From Polytrichum commune (taxonomy: Eukaryota; Streptophyta; Polytrichopsida; Polytrichales; Polytrichaceae): 60,000 bases of DNA. How positions within the stretch are numbered: the first letter of the stretch is position 1; every line of letters starts with the position of its first letter. Positions 34,701-47,689 of this stretch are shown here, piece after piece. The DNA lies in contig OX485806.1 in NCBI GenBank assembly GCA_950295325.1, positions 27,592,001 through 27,652,000 of the forward strand. The letters run 5' to 3'. Under the pieces are notes generated by a model that was given only the letters and a program-made list of their open reading frames with translations, ran no database searches and was not told the DNA's origin. The position numbers and the translations under genes are program-made.

Positions 34701-36517
34701 TCCCAGATTCTATCAGGGATTTCATGTAAGCATTTGGTTGAGTACAAAATGGTGAGATGAAAAGTGAACTAGTCTATTTCTCTATTTCTAGGTCATTTAT
34801 GTGAAATGATTATCCAGCTTCAGCTATCTGGAGCAAAGCATGGTGACATGAATAATGTAGAGGATTTAATACTTGGAAAATGGAAGTGTTATAGATCATC
34901 TATTGTATTGGAAGATCAGCAAAATACACCACTGAGAGTATTGTGTTTATTAACATACTGCAAGGATTTATGTTGCGAAGGACAATAAGGATTGGTGGTG
35001 ATATATGATTCAAACTTTTAGTTGGATGTGGTGATATGGTGCAGGTGGCATCTTGCATCATTACAGGTTCGTTCTTTAGGTTGCTGAGTAGGGTCTGGAT
35101 TTGAGTTGTTGATCAATATTCATAGCTGTCTGGCTACATTTTAAATCACCACATCAGTGTAGCTAATTGATACTGTGTCTACAGTATGCAGCCTTACTCG
35201 GTTAGTTTTCTTAAATCAGACACCTATATCTGAGTATTGTGTATTGTGTGGGCTGAGTAGTCAACACAATTGGAGGGACCTTTATGACCATTTAATGAGC
35301 TCAAGAATCTACACGTTGATAGTGAGTAAGACATACTAATTGTGTATTTTGCATCTTAGGAGAAGTGGGTGTAGAGCTAAAAGTGTCTACTTACCTTACA
35401 GAGAAATTGTACTCCTGCTTTTCCCCTGAAGAACCTTTTGTGTGACAACATTGCCTTGAACCATTAACAACCATTTGTTGTACAGTTCATAGTATGAAGA
35501 ACAACCCGATTTGGAGGATTTTTCGCTACCATTTGTTGGAAGTTTGTGCAGTAGTCACAGTGGTTACAGCACTGCATAACACCAAATAGTAAGTGACACT
35601 AAATATTTTAATTGTTAGTGTGGTTTAGTACAGGATGATTTCGTAGCTCAGCACCTACCATGGGGGTTGCGGTAAATAATTAGTGGTTGGAAGCAAATTA
35701 TTATACATAACTGCTTTCATAGTGTTACTAAGTCTCATGCTTCCTCACCCATTCTAAATGAAGGAGATGCCATGTTCTAGGGGGACGTTGACATGGGAAC
35801 ATAGATCATGATAACTAAGATTGAAGTTGTCAATTTTTGAGAATCACATTGTGTTTACTCCCTAGGCTTGGTTGAATTATTCCCTTGCCCAAGGTAAGTG
35901 GTACGAGTTTTGTTACCAACGTTATGTTTCTGAAGAAACCCTTTGATGTCTTGTTCGTTTTGAACCCAACATATTATTAGTGGGTAGGCTCCAACCCAAA
36001 AAATCACAATTGTAACAGAGGTGTTGTGACATCTATGAGTGGTCTAAGTAAAGGGATGCCACCAACACCACCCTAGAATGTTATTTAGGAACACTTGAAA
36101 AGTCTTGCCTATGAAACACTCCACTATCATCCTCAGGCTAAGCAAGTGTGGCACTACTTAGTGACAATAATGTGTTTCCATATAATTTTTTGATCACTCT
36201 ACAAACACCATAGAGCATGCACTAATTTCCTTGAAATCTATGGTAAATGAGCATGTATTCATGAATTTAGTGTCACTCAATAAAAAAATCAACCCTAAAT
36301 AACTTACAGATTCTGCTGAATATTGCATGTTTCAGGAATTAGTACCACCCTCACTAATTGGGATAACCAGTGTAGTGAATGCACTTGGATTTCATTTCAG
36401 ATGTTGATCCAAACTGAAATAAAATTTTGAGCAACAAACTTAGGGCATGTATTTGGTGAATTTACTTGGTTAACATGCCAACTGTTCACGACAATTGCTT
36501 GAATCCTACACTTGACA
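34701..36517. other. intergenic with family A fragments
   Basis: No gene recognised. Partial family A ends occur at about 35,563-35,630 (GCACTGCATAACACCAAATA) and 36,352-36,374 (CACTAATTGGGATAACCAGT), each lacking its partner arm. Confidence 0.5.
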
Positions 36518-36742
36518 ACTACACTAAATAGACCTATTAGTGTGGGTTATTGTTTGGAATTATATATTTCTATAATATTATTTTTCAATATCATGAATAT
36601 CATTTTTGGTCAAGTTATTTCTTGTTCCTTGACACGCATACTAGTTTAGCTTGAGTGGGTGTAGTTTGACAATCTTGATAGAAAGTTTATAGCAACATGT
36701 AATGCCAAATAGTAACCTGCACTAAGAGAACTATTTAGTGTA
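36518..36742 (+). mobile_element. MITE family A, copy A6 (variant ends)
   Basis: Left ACTACACTAAATAGACCTAT with GTGTGGGTTATTGTTTGGA; right AATGCCAAATAGTAACCTGC with ACTATTTAGTGTA. It belongs to a subfamily whose outer ends read CTACACTAAA instead of CTACATTGAT. About 225 bp. Confidence 0.75.
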
Positions 36743-36910
36743 CTCTTAAATTATGTTACGGAATGACATCAAAGTGGCCATCTTGGTATATGGTGAGTGG
36801 AGCACTTAACCCTCTGCACATTCTTAAAGATTGTGACTTACTGAAATTTTATTTCTATGTACTTTTTTAGTTACAAGAATTGGTCTGTGATCTCTACGTT
36901 GTTTTTCTCA

Positions 36911-37108
36911 TATAGTGCATGTTACTATTCAGAGTAACGCAGTGCTAAATTATTTAAAGAGAATGCAATATTTTACCAAGCAAAGTCATTAATGTTCTAA
37001 AATGTGCCAATAACCTATTGAACTTCTATTAGCAAAAATTAATCTTTGAAGTGAGTCATTACTGCATTGCAAATAATAACATGCACTAAATGGGATAATC
37101 AGTGTAGT
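36911..37108 (+). mobile_element. MITE family A, copy A7
   Basis: TAGTGCATGTTACTATTCAG on the left; TTTTACCAAGCAAAGTCATT and CCTATTGAACTTC inside; AACATGCACTAAATGGGATA and ATCAGTGTAGT on the right. Confidence 0.8.
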
Positions 37109-37236
37109 TAGGTTAACCAAATACCCAACAAAGAATCACAATAAATACCATAAGTTTTTTGAACCTCCCATTGTGTTATATATATTGATGAAATAAATAG
37201 TGTACTAGAAGTAGGTGTACTTGAAGTTAAGGTCAC

Positions 37237-37456
37237 ACTACACTAAACTGTCTAATTAGTCTAGGTTACCATTTGGAGTTATGCATTGCTATAACATTTT
37301 ACTGAGAGTATCATGTTTTACCCAAATAACATAAGTAGGTAGTATGCACACTGAAGAATATGATATAACTTAATTGGTAAAAAATGATGTCCATGAAATG
37401 TTATAGCAACACATAACTCCAATGGCAACCCACACTAATTAGATAATTTAGTGTAG
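37237..37456 (+). mobile_element. MITE family A, copy A8 (variant ends)
   Basis: ACTACACTAAACTGTCTAAT at the left, GAGTTATGCATTGCTATAAC next; GTTATAGCAACACATAACTC and TAATTTAGTGTAG at the right. 220 bp, same end subfamily as A6. Confidence 0.85.
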
Positions 37457-38933
37457 ACACACAGCAAAGCATAACTTACATGCCTATGTGGCAGTTTACC
37501 ATGTAGCACACCCTGACAGAATTGATTGAGTGTAGGATCAAACATACATAATGTTATGAATATGCCAATGTTAGATTACAATGAGTCACATTAAGGCATA
37601 GAAACATGTAAATTTGTGGTCCCACATTATCACAGTGAATGAGGCAAGCTCATGGTAGGTTAATTAAGAAATACATTATTTCATGCAAAACGAGGGTAAC
37701 AAGTAAAGATATGATTAAATTTGAGTGGCATGATGGCATTTAAATCCACTTTCAATTAGTAACGCAATAAGATAATTGACACATAAATTGGATCACTTAC
37801 CAAATTGTCCACAATATGTCCTTAATATATGTTTACCTTAATCTCAATTTGACAGCTATATTTTAGCGGTCTATGACAAGACTTGCACTTAAGCATGACC
37901 ATGAACACCACAATGACATATTACAATGAGAAAGGCTTGATATGACCACAACTGGAAGGACCTATGTGATCAGATCAAGAGAATGCCATCATGTCAACTA
38001 TGATTCTGAAACTTGAAGTGAATTGTTGTGATTCACAATCACTAACTGGATGAGACAACTCACAACCCAATTCAATTGCAAGTACTGTCTGAATTTGGAA
38101 GTGCCCATATTAGGGTCCTATACCTTATATCATATCAAGGTATAAAGCAAATTGATTTATGACTTTACACTTCTTGACATTATATATTTGGGCATTTACC
38201 ATTCTATGGAATCGTGAGCACCAACTAGAGCTACAAAACAATAATCTGCAAACACAGCGGTTAGGATTCCATCAATTACAGATATCAGCCATGACCTCGC
38301 ACAAGGTCCACCACTCTTTGCTTTCTGAATAGTTTTAATAATACAATGGAGATGACAAGCGATCCTCTCTGTCAAGGTCACTCTATTTGGATTCGACCAT
38401 GAAAAGTAGGAGTACCAAATGTTGGCGTGAACAAACTGCCAGATGGTCACCAAATGAAAAAGTTGGAAAAGACAGAGGTATGCTTACATTTCTGGACAAT
38501 CCAGACAGTTAACAAAACTTTGGCAAGACAATTGAGTCTCACTTCCAGACTATAGAAACAGCACCCGTTGAATTGCATCTCACCAGCTCCATCGGAACTT
38601 TTCAGGAGAAACTGAACAATTATCATGATGCTGATGGAAATGTCGGGCACTTTCGCTCCTGAGAATTGGTCGAAAATCGTTTGATTTGAAATGATGTTCA
38701 TGTAGTGAAAATCCCACATTCTGCTCTTCTGCTTGTTCTGTGGGAGTTTCAGGACACGGCTTTCAGATTTGAAAGAAAACATTTAGGGCTAGCCCGTTTG
38801 CCTTCAATGATTTAGCTTCAAAACCCCTGAAGGGGCTGAGAATCTGAGTATAGGAGAGACTAGTGTAAAGAACCTGCAGAAGCGAAAGCAGGCAAGAACC
38901 AGTCTTCAAATGACTATAGTGAGATGGTGGAAT
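37457..38933. other. intergenic and 3' flank of RPOT
   Basis: No separate gene recognised. The part next to 38,934 is presumably the RPOT 3' untranslated region (minus strand). Minus-strand frames of 85 and 111 codons at 38,196-38,782 lack domains. Confidence 0.4.
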
Positions 38934-41900
38934 CTAGTTGAAGAAGTAGGGTGCATTCTGAACTTCAGTCAATTTCAAGTCTCCTCGCACAGGGACATCA
39001 GGAAATTGCAACTTGGGGAACCGTTCTTTGAAGCTCTGCAAAAGCTGTCAGACCCACATAGACACAATATATATAAGGATTAAATTGAATTGGGATGTAC
39101 ACTACTTTCCTCGAAAGTTCAATTGCGAATTTCAGATGACTAACACAATGACCACACCTCTCTAAATAATATAAAATGAAAGAGATAAACAAGGCATTCC
39201 CAAATCAAAAACTCACATTCTCTAGAATCGGTTGGCTGTATAGTTCAACAAAAGTCTTCCGCAATAAAAGATTTAGCTTTGGGACATCACCAGCATGTGT
39301 CCAATACGAATCATGTACACCTGCAATAGAAAGAAGGGTAAGAAATAATAGAACATTAGAAAAGGGACATCGTTAAGTATCCCGTAGGTGGTAACTGAGT
39401 TATGAGACTTTGCAAACACCCCCAGAAAACCTTACCTGCAAAAGCAAGACCCTCCTTTCGGCAAGCTAGAGCAGTCATCATCATGTGTGAACTGTCGAGT
39501 GAGTGTACAAAGTTGGGTGGGAATGCACTCTTTTGCCGTTGAACAAGGACCTGCAAATGTACAAAAATTTAAAGGGTTATGAAGAAGAGTAGATAGAAAT
39601 GGACAAAAGTGCTGAAGTATGAACATGAATCATAGCTAAACAGTTAGGTCTGTACCATAACATATTACACTGGAAATAGGAGAACAAGAGATTCACTCGA
39701 GATTTGAAAGGAAATGGCTGAGGAGATCTTACAGGTTGATTCGCATCCAAGTTCCTCAAGGCAAGTATTTGCAACGATGTTTTGACCTAGACTCATATGC
39801 CAGTCAACAAATTTACATGTAAGGCACTGACCAGATTGGTAGAAGTTTAGCAAGTATGAGACGCAATCAGAGCTTTGATATGCTTGCAACATATGGATTG
39901 CAGTTATCCATTAATTAAAGCCCATGAAAAGCCTCTCAAGTTTCGAGGTAGTCGTAAACCAAAAAGCATATTAAGCTCAAGGACTCAAAATTCACATTTA
40001 TCACCTACCAAATGTCTACCAGGCTTGCGATAAGGTTGCACAACTGGAAGACCAAGCGGGGTTGTCCACTTCACAGCTTCTCCATGTGATGCAATAATCT
40101 ATAAGACAAGTTGATGATTTCAATACAGCATGTATTAAGCTTGAAGCCCATCTATAACGATTAAATAAATAAATTAAAAAACTTGTTCAAATGGGGGAAG
40201 AGATATAAACATATGCACATAGTAATGGATGAACGATAATAAAACTGCGACCTGCACATAGAAAGATGATGCTAAAAAGTAACCCTGTTATTACAAGGAA
40301 ATCCTGACAATCATCTAAAACATAGTACCAATTAGAGTAGTTCAAGTGAGAGTAAAATTTGGCATTAGGTCATTTGAATGACACAGAGAGGTGTACCATT
40401 TTAATCAAACATTATACAATCCCATTGGAGTTTAGAAGTAGAAAAGAAAAGAACTCCACCTTTGCACAGTCTCCAAGCCAGTGCATGATAAGACGTGCCT
40501 CTTTGAACATTTCCCCCAGTGCATCCAGCGTTGTCTAAACAATGCACACAAAAAAAATCAGTGCATAGCTTTCAAAACATTGAAGTAAAGTAATCAATAG
40601 TGATACAAACATAGAACAGATTTTACAAAAATTGTAGTCAATGATGGGTTCACCTTAGCAGCATAGCAAGCAGCCCTATACATTTCTGCCTGGTCTTGAA
40701 TGGTGCCCCTCTCCTTCAATCTATTCAAAATTTGCATGCGGGCACCAACAAAGGTGACTCCATACACAGATGTCATAACTGTCTGCTTTACTAGTTTCCG
40801 GTTAATCTGCACATACAAACGAAATTTCAGCAACGAAAGAAAGTTAACAGATATAGGTGTGCAGAGAAATAAGATTCTAGAAAGTAAATAGAACATTGAA
40901 CAGCAGAGACATGAGCCATGTACCTCAGGAAGTAACAATCTTGCATTCTTTGCAGTTTTGCTGGTTTCTGGATTTTGTAGCGCATCTTTCTCCATGATCT
41001 TTTGAACCCTGAGGAATAAAATAACATTTAGCTTCACATTTTCAAAGCCTCCTGGGCAATGTTTTAGAAACAAGGAGCAAAGTTTGATGCATAGCTAATG
41101 ATTATCAAAGAGAATGATATATTTCAGATGTGCCAAAACAATTAAACAATAGAAGAGGTAGTCACCTAGCAGCAATCCCAGAATATACATCTGCCGGTTT
41201 ATCTCCAGCAATCAAATTCACAGATGTAGCTCCATTCTGTGCAAGAATTACACTTAGTGGGCATTTGAGGTGGCCACAATCTGACAAATCAAATTGCTCT
41301 CTATCTCACAAATGTATACATGTTTTCCTATTAAAATAGGAATTGGGGAATATTTCACCCAAAAAAAGATCAAGTATTCTATACTGTCATGGAAAAAGCC
41401 ACTTTGGCAAAATCTGCCCACCTTATCTCGTCCTAGTGCAGCATAATGTTGCAGCCCATTGCAGGATCCATCCTACACAATCACCATAGTATGTAACTAT
41501 GAATCGATGAGAATCGGGAATATATAAATATTTGAAAATAAAACAGTAACAGATACATGCAAATGAGAACAGTCAGCATTGCTCAAAGGTTCACAAACAT
41601 TAAATTTATCTACAAAGTCCCTCAGAGGGCAACAAAACTAGTGGTTTGGTGCCTGAGGAACTTTTCTATTAAGAGGTCACTAGGACATCTTCTGTTGAAA
41701 TGTAGTTTTGAAAATTGGGTGAAACCTTGGACCTCCTCTTTCAGTCCAAAATACCTTGAGAGAACTTTGGGATCTAAACTAGGGTCTCGTGCATGCGACC
41801 TACCACCCTGAATACCAGCTTGGCCTTGCAAGGCTTAGCTTGGCGCACTAATCCTAGTATGACAAGCTGGAAAGTTCGTTTCTAAAAGCCAAGGCCCACT

Positions 41901-44900
41901 CTTTTAGCATGCTGATTTAAGCCTAAAGAATACTGGAATGATATTATGCATAAGCTCTCAAAGTCACATTTCACCCAAGTCCCCGGGAGTTCACTGGAGA
42001 CATGACACTTGACACTATTGAGTGAATGATAAATGACATATATTCTAATGAACATGGAAACTAGATATTAGTAACCAGAAAATAAAACAATCCACCAAAG
42101 CCATCCATGTCAGATTCAAAAAAAGACTCCTGAACATGTTCTCTTGATTGAAGCCAAAATAAATACCTGATGCACGGGTAAGTATGATTCATATGTCTCT
42201 GGGTTACCAGACAGCAAAGCATTTCGAATATCAATACAGGCTGCCAGGCACTGAAAAGGATCTTCAGCTTCAAGCCACCATCGGTTGCCTTCCAGTGGGC
42301 TTTCAGCAGAGTCCATTACTTTGTCCATCATTTCATCGACCCAGGAGACACGTGCATCAAATGACATTTTTCCAACTGTCCCACCGTATAAATTTGCAAG
42401 ATGTATTTTCAGCCAGTGAAGTCCTTCAGTTCCCAGAGGCCGACCTTCCGCAAAAATTAGAATACCTCGGCACAAGTCCGATCCTAAGTGATTGAGATGT
42501 GGGTGTATAGGGTATGCTCTTCCTCGAAAATCAAGATTGTGAGGATAAAAGAATCCCTCTTCGTCTCGTAACTTGCGTGCAACCTGCAACATTGAAGACC
42601 AAATCAATTTGCAGCAATTAACAGGAAGTACAAATATGCATGCATGACTGAGCATCAGTTTGTACAGATCCACTGTGTTTACCATAGTAACCACAAAGGA
42701 ATCATCCGCAACAGTGAACACATGGAATGACATATCCTACACTAAAATGTGTTCTTGGTGCAGACCACATTGAATTCGAAGGAACCACACTACATGATTT
42801 GCAATTTTGAATATTATGTGCACGACATCAACGTTCTATGAACAGTAATTATTTTGTGAAAATATAATATGGGCTCCTTTCAAAGTAGCCATTTTGAAGT
42901 GGAACTATAGGAACAAAAACATGGTGTTCTGGTATTCCACGGACATGGGGTCTTCAAATAGAGTGCACACCTGTCAATGTTTTCACCTTCGACCCACTCT
43001 AAATGTTCATTAGGAAAAATGTTAGGTGAGTAGTTTCCAATGACCTCTTTTATCCAACTACAATATTTTCCCATCCCCAGTACATACACATTTTAGTGTA
43101 GTCAACATGCCTAGAGCACGTCAAAATTAATCTAAATGGCAACCCATAAATCAAAATTGAAGTAAGAGGTTTGAGAAATTACAGCAAGCTTCAGTTCAGT
43201 GTCGCAACGTCTAGAGTGGCGCTCACTATTGATACGCTTCACTTTAGAAGCTTCCCTTCTCCAGGTTTTGGTGTCCTCTTCACTATCTGATAGAGGTCTT
43301 TCAGGAAATGGAACCTGGAATCATGACACAGGAACACCCAAAAAGGTTAGGTGGACCACCAAAAAGATATACAAAACTATGGGAAGACCAGATGGCATCA
43401 ATTATTGTAAAATAATTGAGGATTTGGATGAACTCAAGCAGGCAACCTGATTGCCCACTATGGCCAAGGGCCATGACCATGAAGTTGTGAGGGCCCTTGG
43501 AACTCAACCAAAGGCCACAACATGGAAAATTGAAATTGAAATTTTTGAGGCACCAGCATTCAAGTGTGTATTGTACAGACATAGGCGACCAGGCTCTTGA
43601 CTGAATGCTACTTCGATACCGATTTATGTGGGCCCTTCCACAGAATAAGTAATTAAAAACAAGGGTTATAAGATTTTTGAAGTGTCATGGTCTACCAGTT
43701 TTGTGTTAGACCCACCTCATTGAGGTGGGCTTGACACTAAGTCCAATAGACCATGAACATTATTCAATTCCATGCTGTGTAGGAATCCATGTAGGTTATT
43801 TATCCCTTCAAACTTCCTTGATCCCTTGGGCAATCAAGATATAGTGAAAAGTGAAGTGGGACAGTCTTGGCCTTTTCCACAGATGAGGGATTTTAGGTTT
43901 TAATGATCACAGGCCCTCAAGCTCTAGTGTAAAGTGCCCTAAATTCATACCCATGCTGCAGTTAAATAGCTGCAATAAGAAGACTCAAAAGCTTGACATT
44001 GAGAGTGCTAATGAAGTCTTGAATCTGACCACCCTAATTATGATTTCCTTCCAGACAAAAACTTACATCATCACCATCCTCAAGGTCTGCCAGACGCCCA
44101 CCCTCCTTCCACATCCGCTCCAACACGTCCAATACAACATGGTTAATCTTCCATTTTGTTGAGCCAAGTGCATCAAGAGCCTGCAAAAGAAACATTCTAC
44201 CCTCGTCAGAACATTCTCAACGTATGTGCTTGACAGCCTTTATATTTACAAATTATCAACTAGCGCACACCAACATGATACAAACATAGGGAACATGTTA
44301 CTCATGATCAAATTTGCAAGATAGCAATGAGTTCAAGTCAAAACAAGCTCCAATACCTCCAAGTGGATGCAAAAGTAGTAGAAGACACGAGAATCTGAAA
44401 ATAAAAGAATACCTCAACAATAGTAGCCAACTTCTCACTTGGAGTATCAATGATGGTATCACGCTGCTCCTTTGCACCATGTGTCCTCATGATAGAAGAT
44501 TTTAAGTGAAGATAGCCACCTTCATAGAACCTGTCAAATAAACACGAAAGTCTTTGGTTACAGTTGCATACTTTGTCACTATTACTATAGGTGCCTGGAA
44601 ATTGCTCATAAACACTTGGCATTTTAACCTTTTCTGAGCTACAAAAGTAGTCAAACTACCTGCGCCTGCACAACCCCAGATTTCCACTTCCATTCTTTCA
44701 CAGCACTTTCCTGATAATTATTGTCTTCAAGCCAGTATTTCAAGCCTAAACCCTCAAGCCAAAATTTGAATTGTAGCATTCTTTACTAAAAAAACATGAG
44801 CCAAATTTGCAACACTTTATGCATCTCTATGCTTCATTTGGTTTCTCAATTCAATCTAGTGGTACATTGGTAAAACTTAAGAACAAATCATCTTGAGGTA

Positions 44901-47611
44901 TATTGCATGCGATGTTGCATCAAGAGAGAACATAACACCAGGGTTAAAAATATATACCCAGTCCATTCAAGAGGTTTGACCAACATTGGCATGTAAGGCA
45001 TCACCATGTGCTCCACCTGAATAGAAACCACACTTTTGTATCAGAAAAACCACCTACAGAGGCATACTAAACACTCGAGGACAGACCACATAACCTACCT
45101 CAAATTGTGACCTTCAAAACAGAAGGTTTAACTTATTTTTGGTGGAATAAGATAAACTCAAAAAATTCAAGCAAGACAAATAGTGAAAACCTATTGTATC
45201 ATGGACTGATACAAACAATTCATAATGACAGACTGGCAACAAAGTTTATAGCCAAACCTGGGCTGACAAAACAAGTTGTTGAACATGTAATGTTACTTAC
45301 TGATTTGTCCAACTCCCGCATGACCGAGGGATCACACTCAATGACACCGTATAACCTGTTCTTACTGCACACAGAGACGCAGAAAAAACAGGTTTCAAAG
45401 ACAACTCCACAGCACCGGTCCAAAATACTACAGAAGTACAAGGTTCAATATTTTAACTGAGCTTCATAAACATTGCAACATGCAAATATTATGACACAAA
45501 ATTCTGCTTGTTGACGAACCCAATGCTTACTTGTTCTTCATGGGATAATTCTTCATAGTGTGCTTAAATGCTGGCTGAAGCTCCGTGACATCTGTTGGAC
45601 TTTGGTTTGCAGGAGACTTCACAACTGCGGTTTCTAACATCAACTCTAACAACCTGCTTCCAACCTGATACAAGGTTCACAATTGATGAGACACTGTAAA
45701 GACCAAATCACAATTTGGCTGGTTGTGCAGTGGAAAACACCAGATTGCATTGCAACATTTTTTTACAAAAAAGAACTGGACTCTCATTCTTCATGTCACT
45801 CATCAAGAAGTAACCATGTCATCAGGTCCAAAGCTTGACAGCTAACATCAGCTGCCCATTATTTAGAGACCGGAAAATAATAATAACAATAACAATAAAA
45901 AATTTAAAATGCTTCATTATACCTTGACTTGAATAGCAGGGCCCCAAGGCTCATCACTGTTGGCTTGCTTAAGTATGCTGCCAACCATTCTCAGCTTTTG
46001 CTGCTTTACTAACTTCTTCACCTTTTTTTGAACCATCTTCAACTCCAGATCAGCTTGCTTAAGAGCCAAACTCTCTTCATCATTCAATAGCACACCTTTT
46101 TGTTTCTTCCCAGCTTTCTTTTTCTTTTTGGAGAGAAGTTTGTAGATACCCACCTGTCAATCCCGCAAACATAGGTAAAATATAAAATTTTGCAAAGAAG
46201 ACGCTGAATGCAACACTGACATGAGAGTCATGGTTTGAGAAGAAAGAAAAACCAAGAAGCAAGAGGCAGGGAATGAAGAGTTCAAATAAATTAAAAGTTA
46301 GATTTGGTAAAAATATGTTCTCAGATTGTTTATTAGAACTTTGAAAATCCCACATGCGCATAAAACCACTCAATCTCTACACAAATAATGGAAATTTCCG
46401 TACCAAGTTAAGATGAGCCATACCTCTTGTTCCACGGCTTCTCCAATTTGCAGAGCAGCATGAAGGACTTTCACACATCCATGCTCCTGGTCACTCATCA
46501 AAAGCCCCATCAACCGATGCATAGTGATGACTGCTAGCATGTCGGCTGGCAATTGTGCCATAAAAGGGCCATAGATAGCTCGGTGTGTTTTAAGTATCCG
46601 GTCTTTGTACTCTTGCTGTTCTTCAGCAATAGCATCCCTGAAGATTGTGAAGAATATTCAGAAAAAGTGTCACATGAAACAGAAGGCAGTGAAAAGGCAC
46701 CACCTAAACTAGATATTATTTAACATGAAGAGTCAGATACAGAAAATATGAAGCCAAGAAATGTGAATTTGGACTGATACCATTTTTTCAAAATGCATGA
46801 TGATGACAAGAAATAAATGGCAAGTAAGTGCTCTTCTCCAGGCTGACACACATACAAATCGTGCAACAACAAAAATGCAAAACATATTTATATACCTTAA
46901 TGGCTCAAACCAGCCCAAGAGTAGAGATCGAGTGAATGGCAAACTGGGCGCAAGACTCTTCCGACACATTTCTGCCATTAGCTCCTTGTACTCTGCCGCT
47001 GCCTGTTGCCATGCTTCTGTCTCAATTTTATACTGCCGCATATACAGGTCCTTCTGCTTCTTCCTTTCCTTTCTAAGTTCTCTTTTTCTACTTAAATCTT
47101 TGTTTTGGGATGATGATACTGTGGGAGCCCGCATTTCCCTCTCCGGCTCCAAATCACTCTCATCCTCCTCAATTACAGCTTCAGCTGCACTTGCAAATGT
47201 TCGACTGTATTCTAACCTATCTTTCTCTTTAGCAAAAGGAATCCGGCCATCCTGGCTTGGGAATCCCTGCAAGAACAGCCATGGAAGGTTCACAACATTG
47301 TAAAGGGCATTCTCAAGGGTGTCATCTAAATTGGAGCGTACCGCCTCCGCAGGCGAACTAAAAGAAGAAATCTTTGAATTTTTAAGATGCCAATGGGCTT
47401 CGCCAATCGTGCCATTTTCAATTTCCCTACTAAGTGCTGCAGCACTCGCTTCAGCAGAGGAGGATCCAGATGCCCCTCGAAACACAGAAATTTGCGACCA
47501 GGAAGGAGACCGGCTGTTGAACCCTAACACTCTATTTTGTTCTATTCTACGTCTTGACAGCTGCCTCAGTGCTGACCTCCACATGCCGCCAACTTGCACC
47601 TTTCTATACAA
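38934..47611 (-). CDS. RPOT: organellar phage-type RNA polymerase (RPOT), 20 exons, 1035 aa
   Basis: Single-subunit T7-like RNA polymerase that transcribes mitochondrial and/or plastid DNA. Exons from the 5' end: 47611-46896, 46637-46424, 46153-45923, 45664-45531, 45364-45301, 45016-44958, 44530-44413, 44180-44067, 43314-43183, 42583-42167, 41472-41422, 41236-41166, 41008-40924, 40806-40654, 40534-40460, 40098-40009, 39786-39733, 39550-39436, 39320-39217, 39044-38934. All boundaries are GT-AG and phases close exactly. Landmarks: [46 protein letters not shown] (catalytic D734), [16 protein letters not shown] (K809 and Y817), HDSYWTHA (D968) and the family C-terminus YFFN. The N-terminus is basic and Ser-rich like a transit peptide. 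A second Met at residue 10 (47,584) begins MWRSALRQ, the form most RPOTs start with, so either may be used. An acceptor-like TGTATAG overlaps codons 2-3, so a further 5' exon is possible. Mitochondrial, plastid or dual targeting cannot be told here. Confidence 0.97.
41755..42005 (+). repeat. dispersed repeat E1 in RPOT intron 10
   Basis: CTTGAGAGAACTTTGGGATC, TTGCAAGGCTTAGCTTGGC, CATCCTAG-like CTAATCCTAGTATGACAAGC, and GATTTAAGCCT...AAGAATACT recur in order at 50,318-50,560. It sits in the 694-bp intron between exons 10 and 11. The 84-codon open frame crossing it is not a gene. Confidence 0.7.
43457..43934 (+). mobile_element. TIR element family B, copy B4, in RPOT intron 8
   Basis: Diverged copy: CATGACCATGAAGTTGTGAG at the left, TTAGACCCACCTCATTGAGG-like core (B1: AGGCCTACCTCCAAGAGG), TCCACAGATGAGGGATTTTA, then GTGTAAAGTGCCC at the right. 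It fills most of the 752-bp intron between exons 8 and 9, without touching the splice sites. Confidence 0.75.
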
Positions 47612-47689
47612 TGCATGTACTATAGGGAGTCACTGCAAGTCCCACAAACAGAAGAATTCAGCACAATTGGCACGAGGGATCAGTGTTCC

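Noticed and set aside
38196-38782. Minus-strand frames of 85 and 111 codons downstream of RPOT
   Set aside because: No motif. They are more likely in the RPOT 3' untranslated region or beyond it.
47620-47629. CTATAGGGAG on the plus strand next to the RPOT start, like the core of a T7 promoter
   Set aside because: Only ten bases match, on the strand opposite to the gene, and the essential upstream recognition part is absent. A nuclear gene would not be read by its own organellar polymerase. Chance is the simplest reading.
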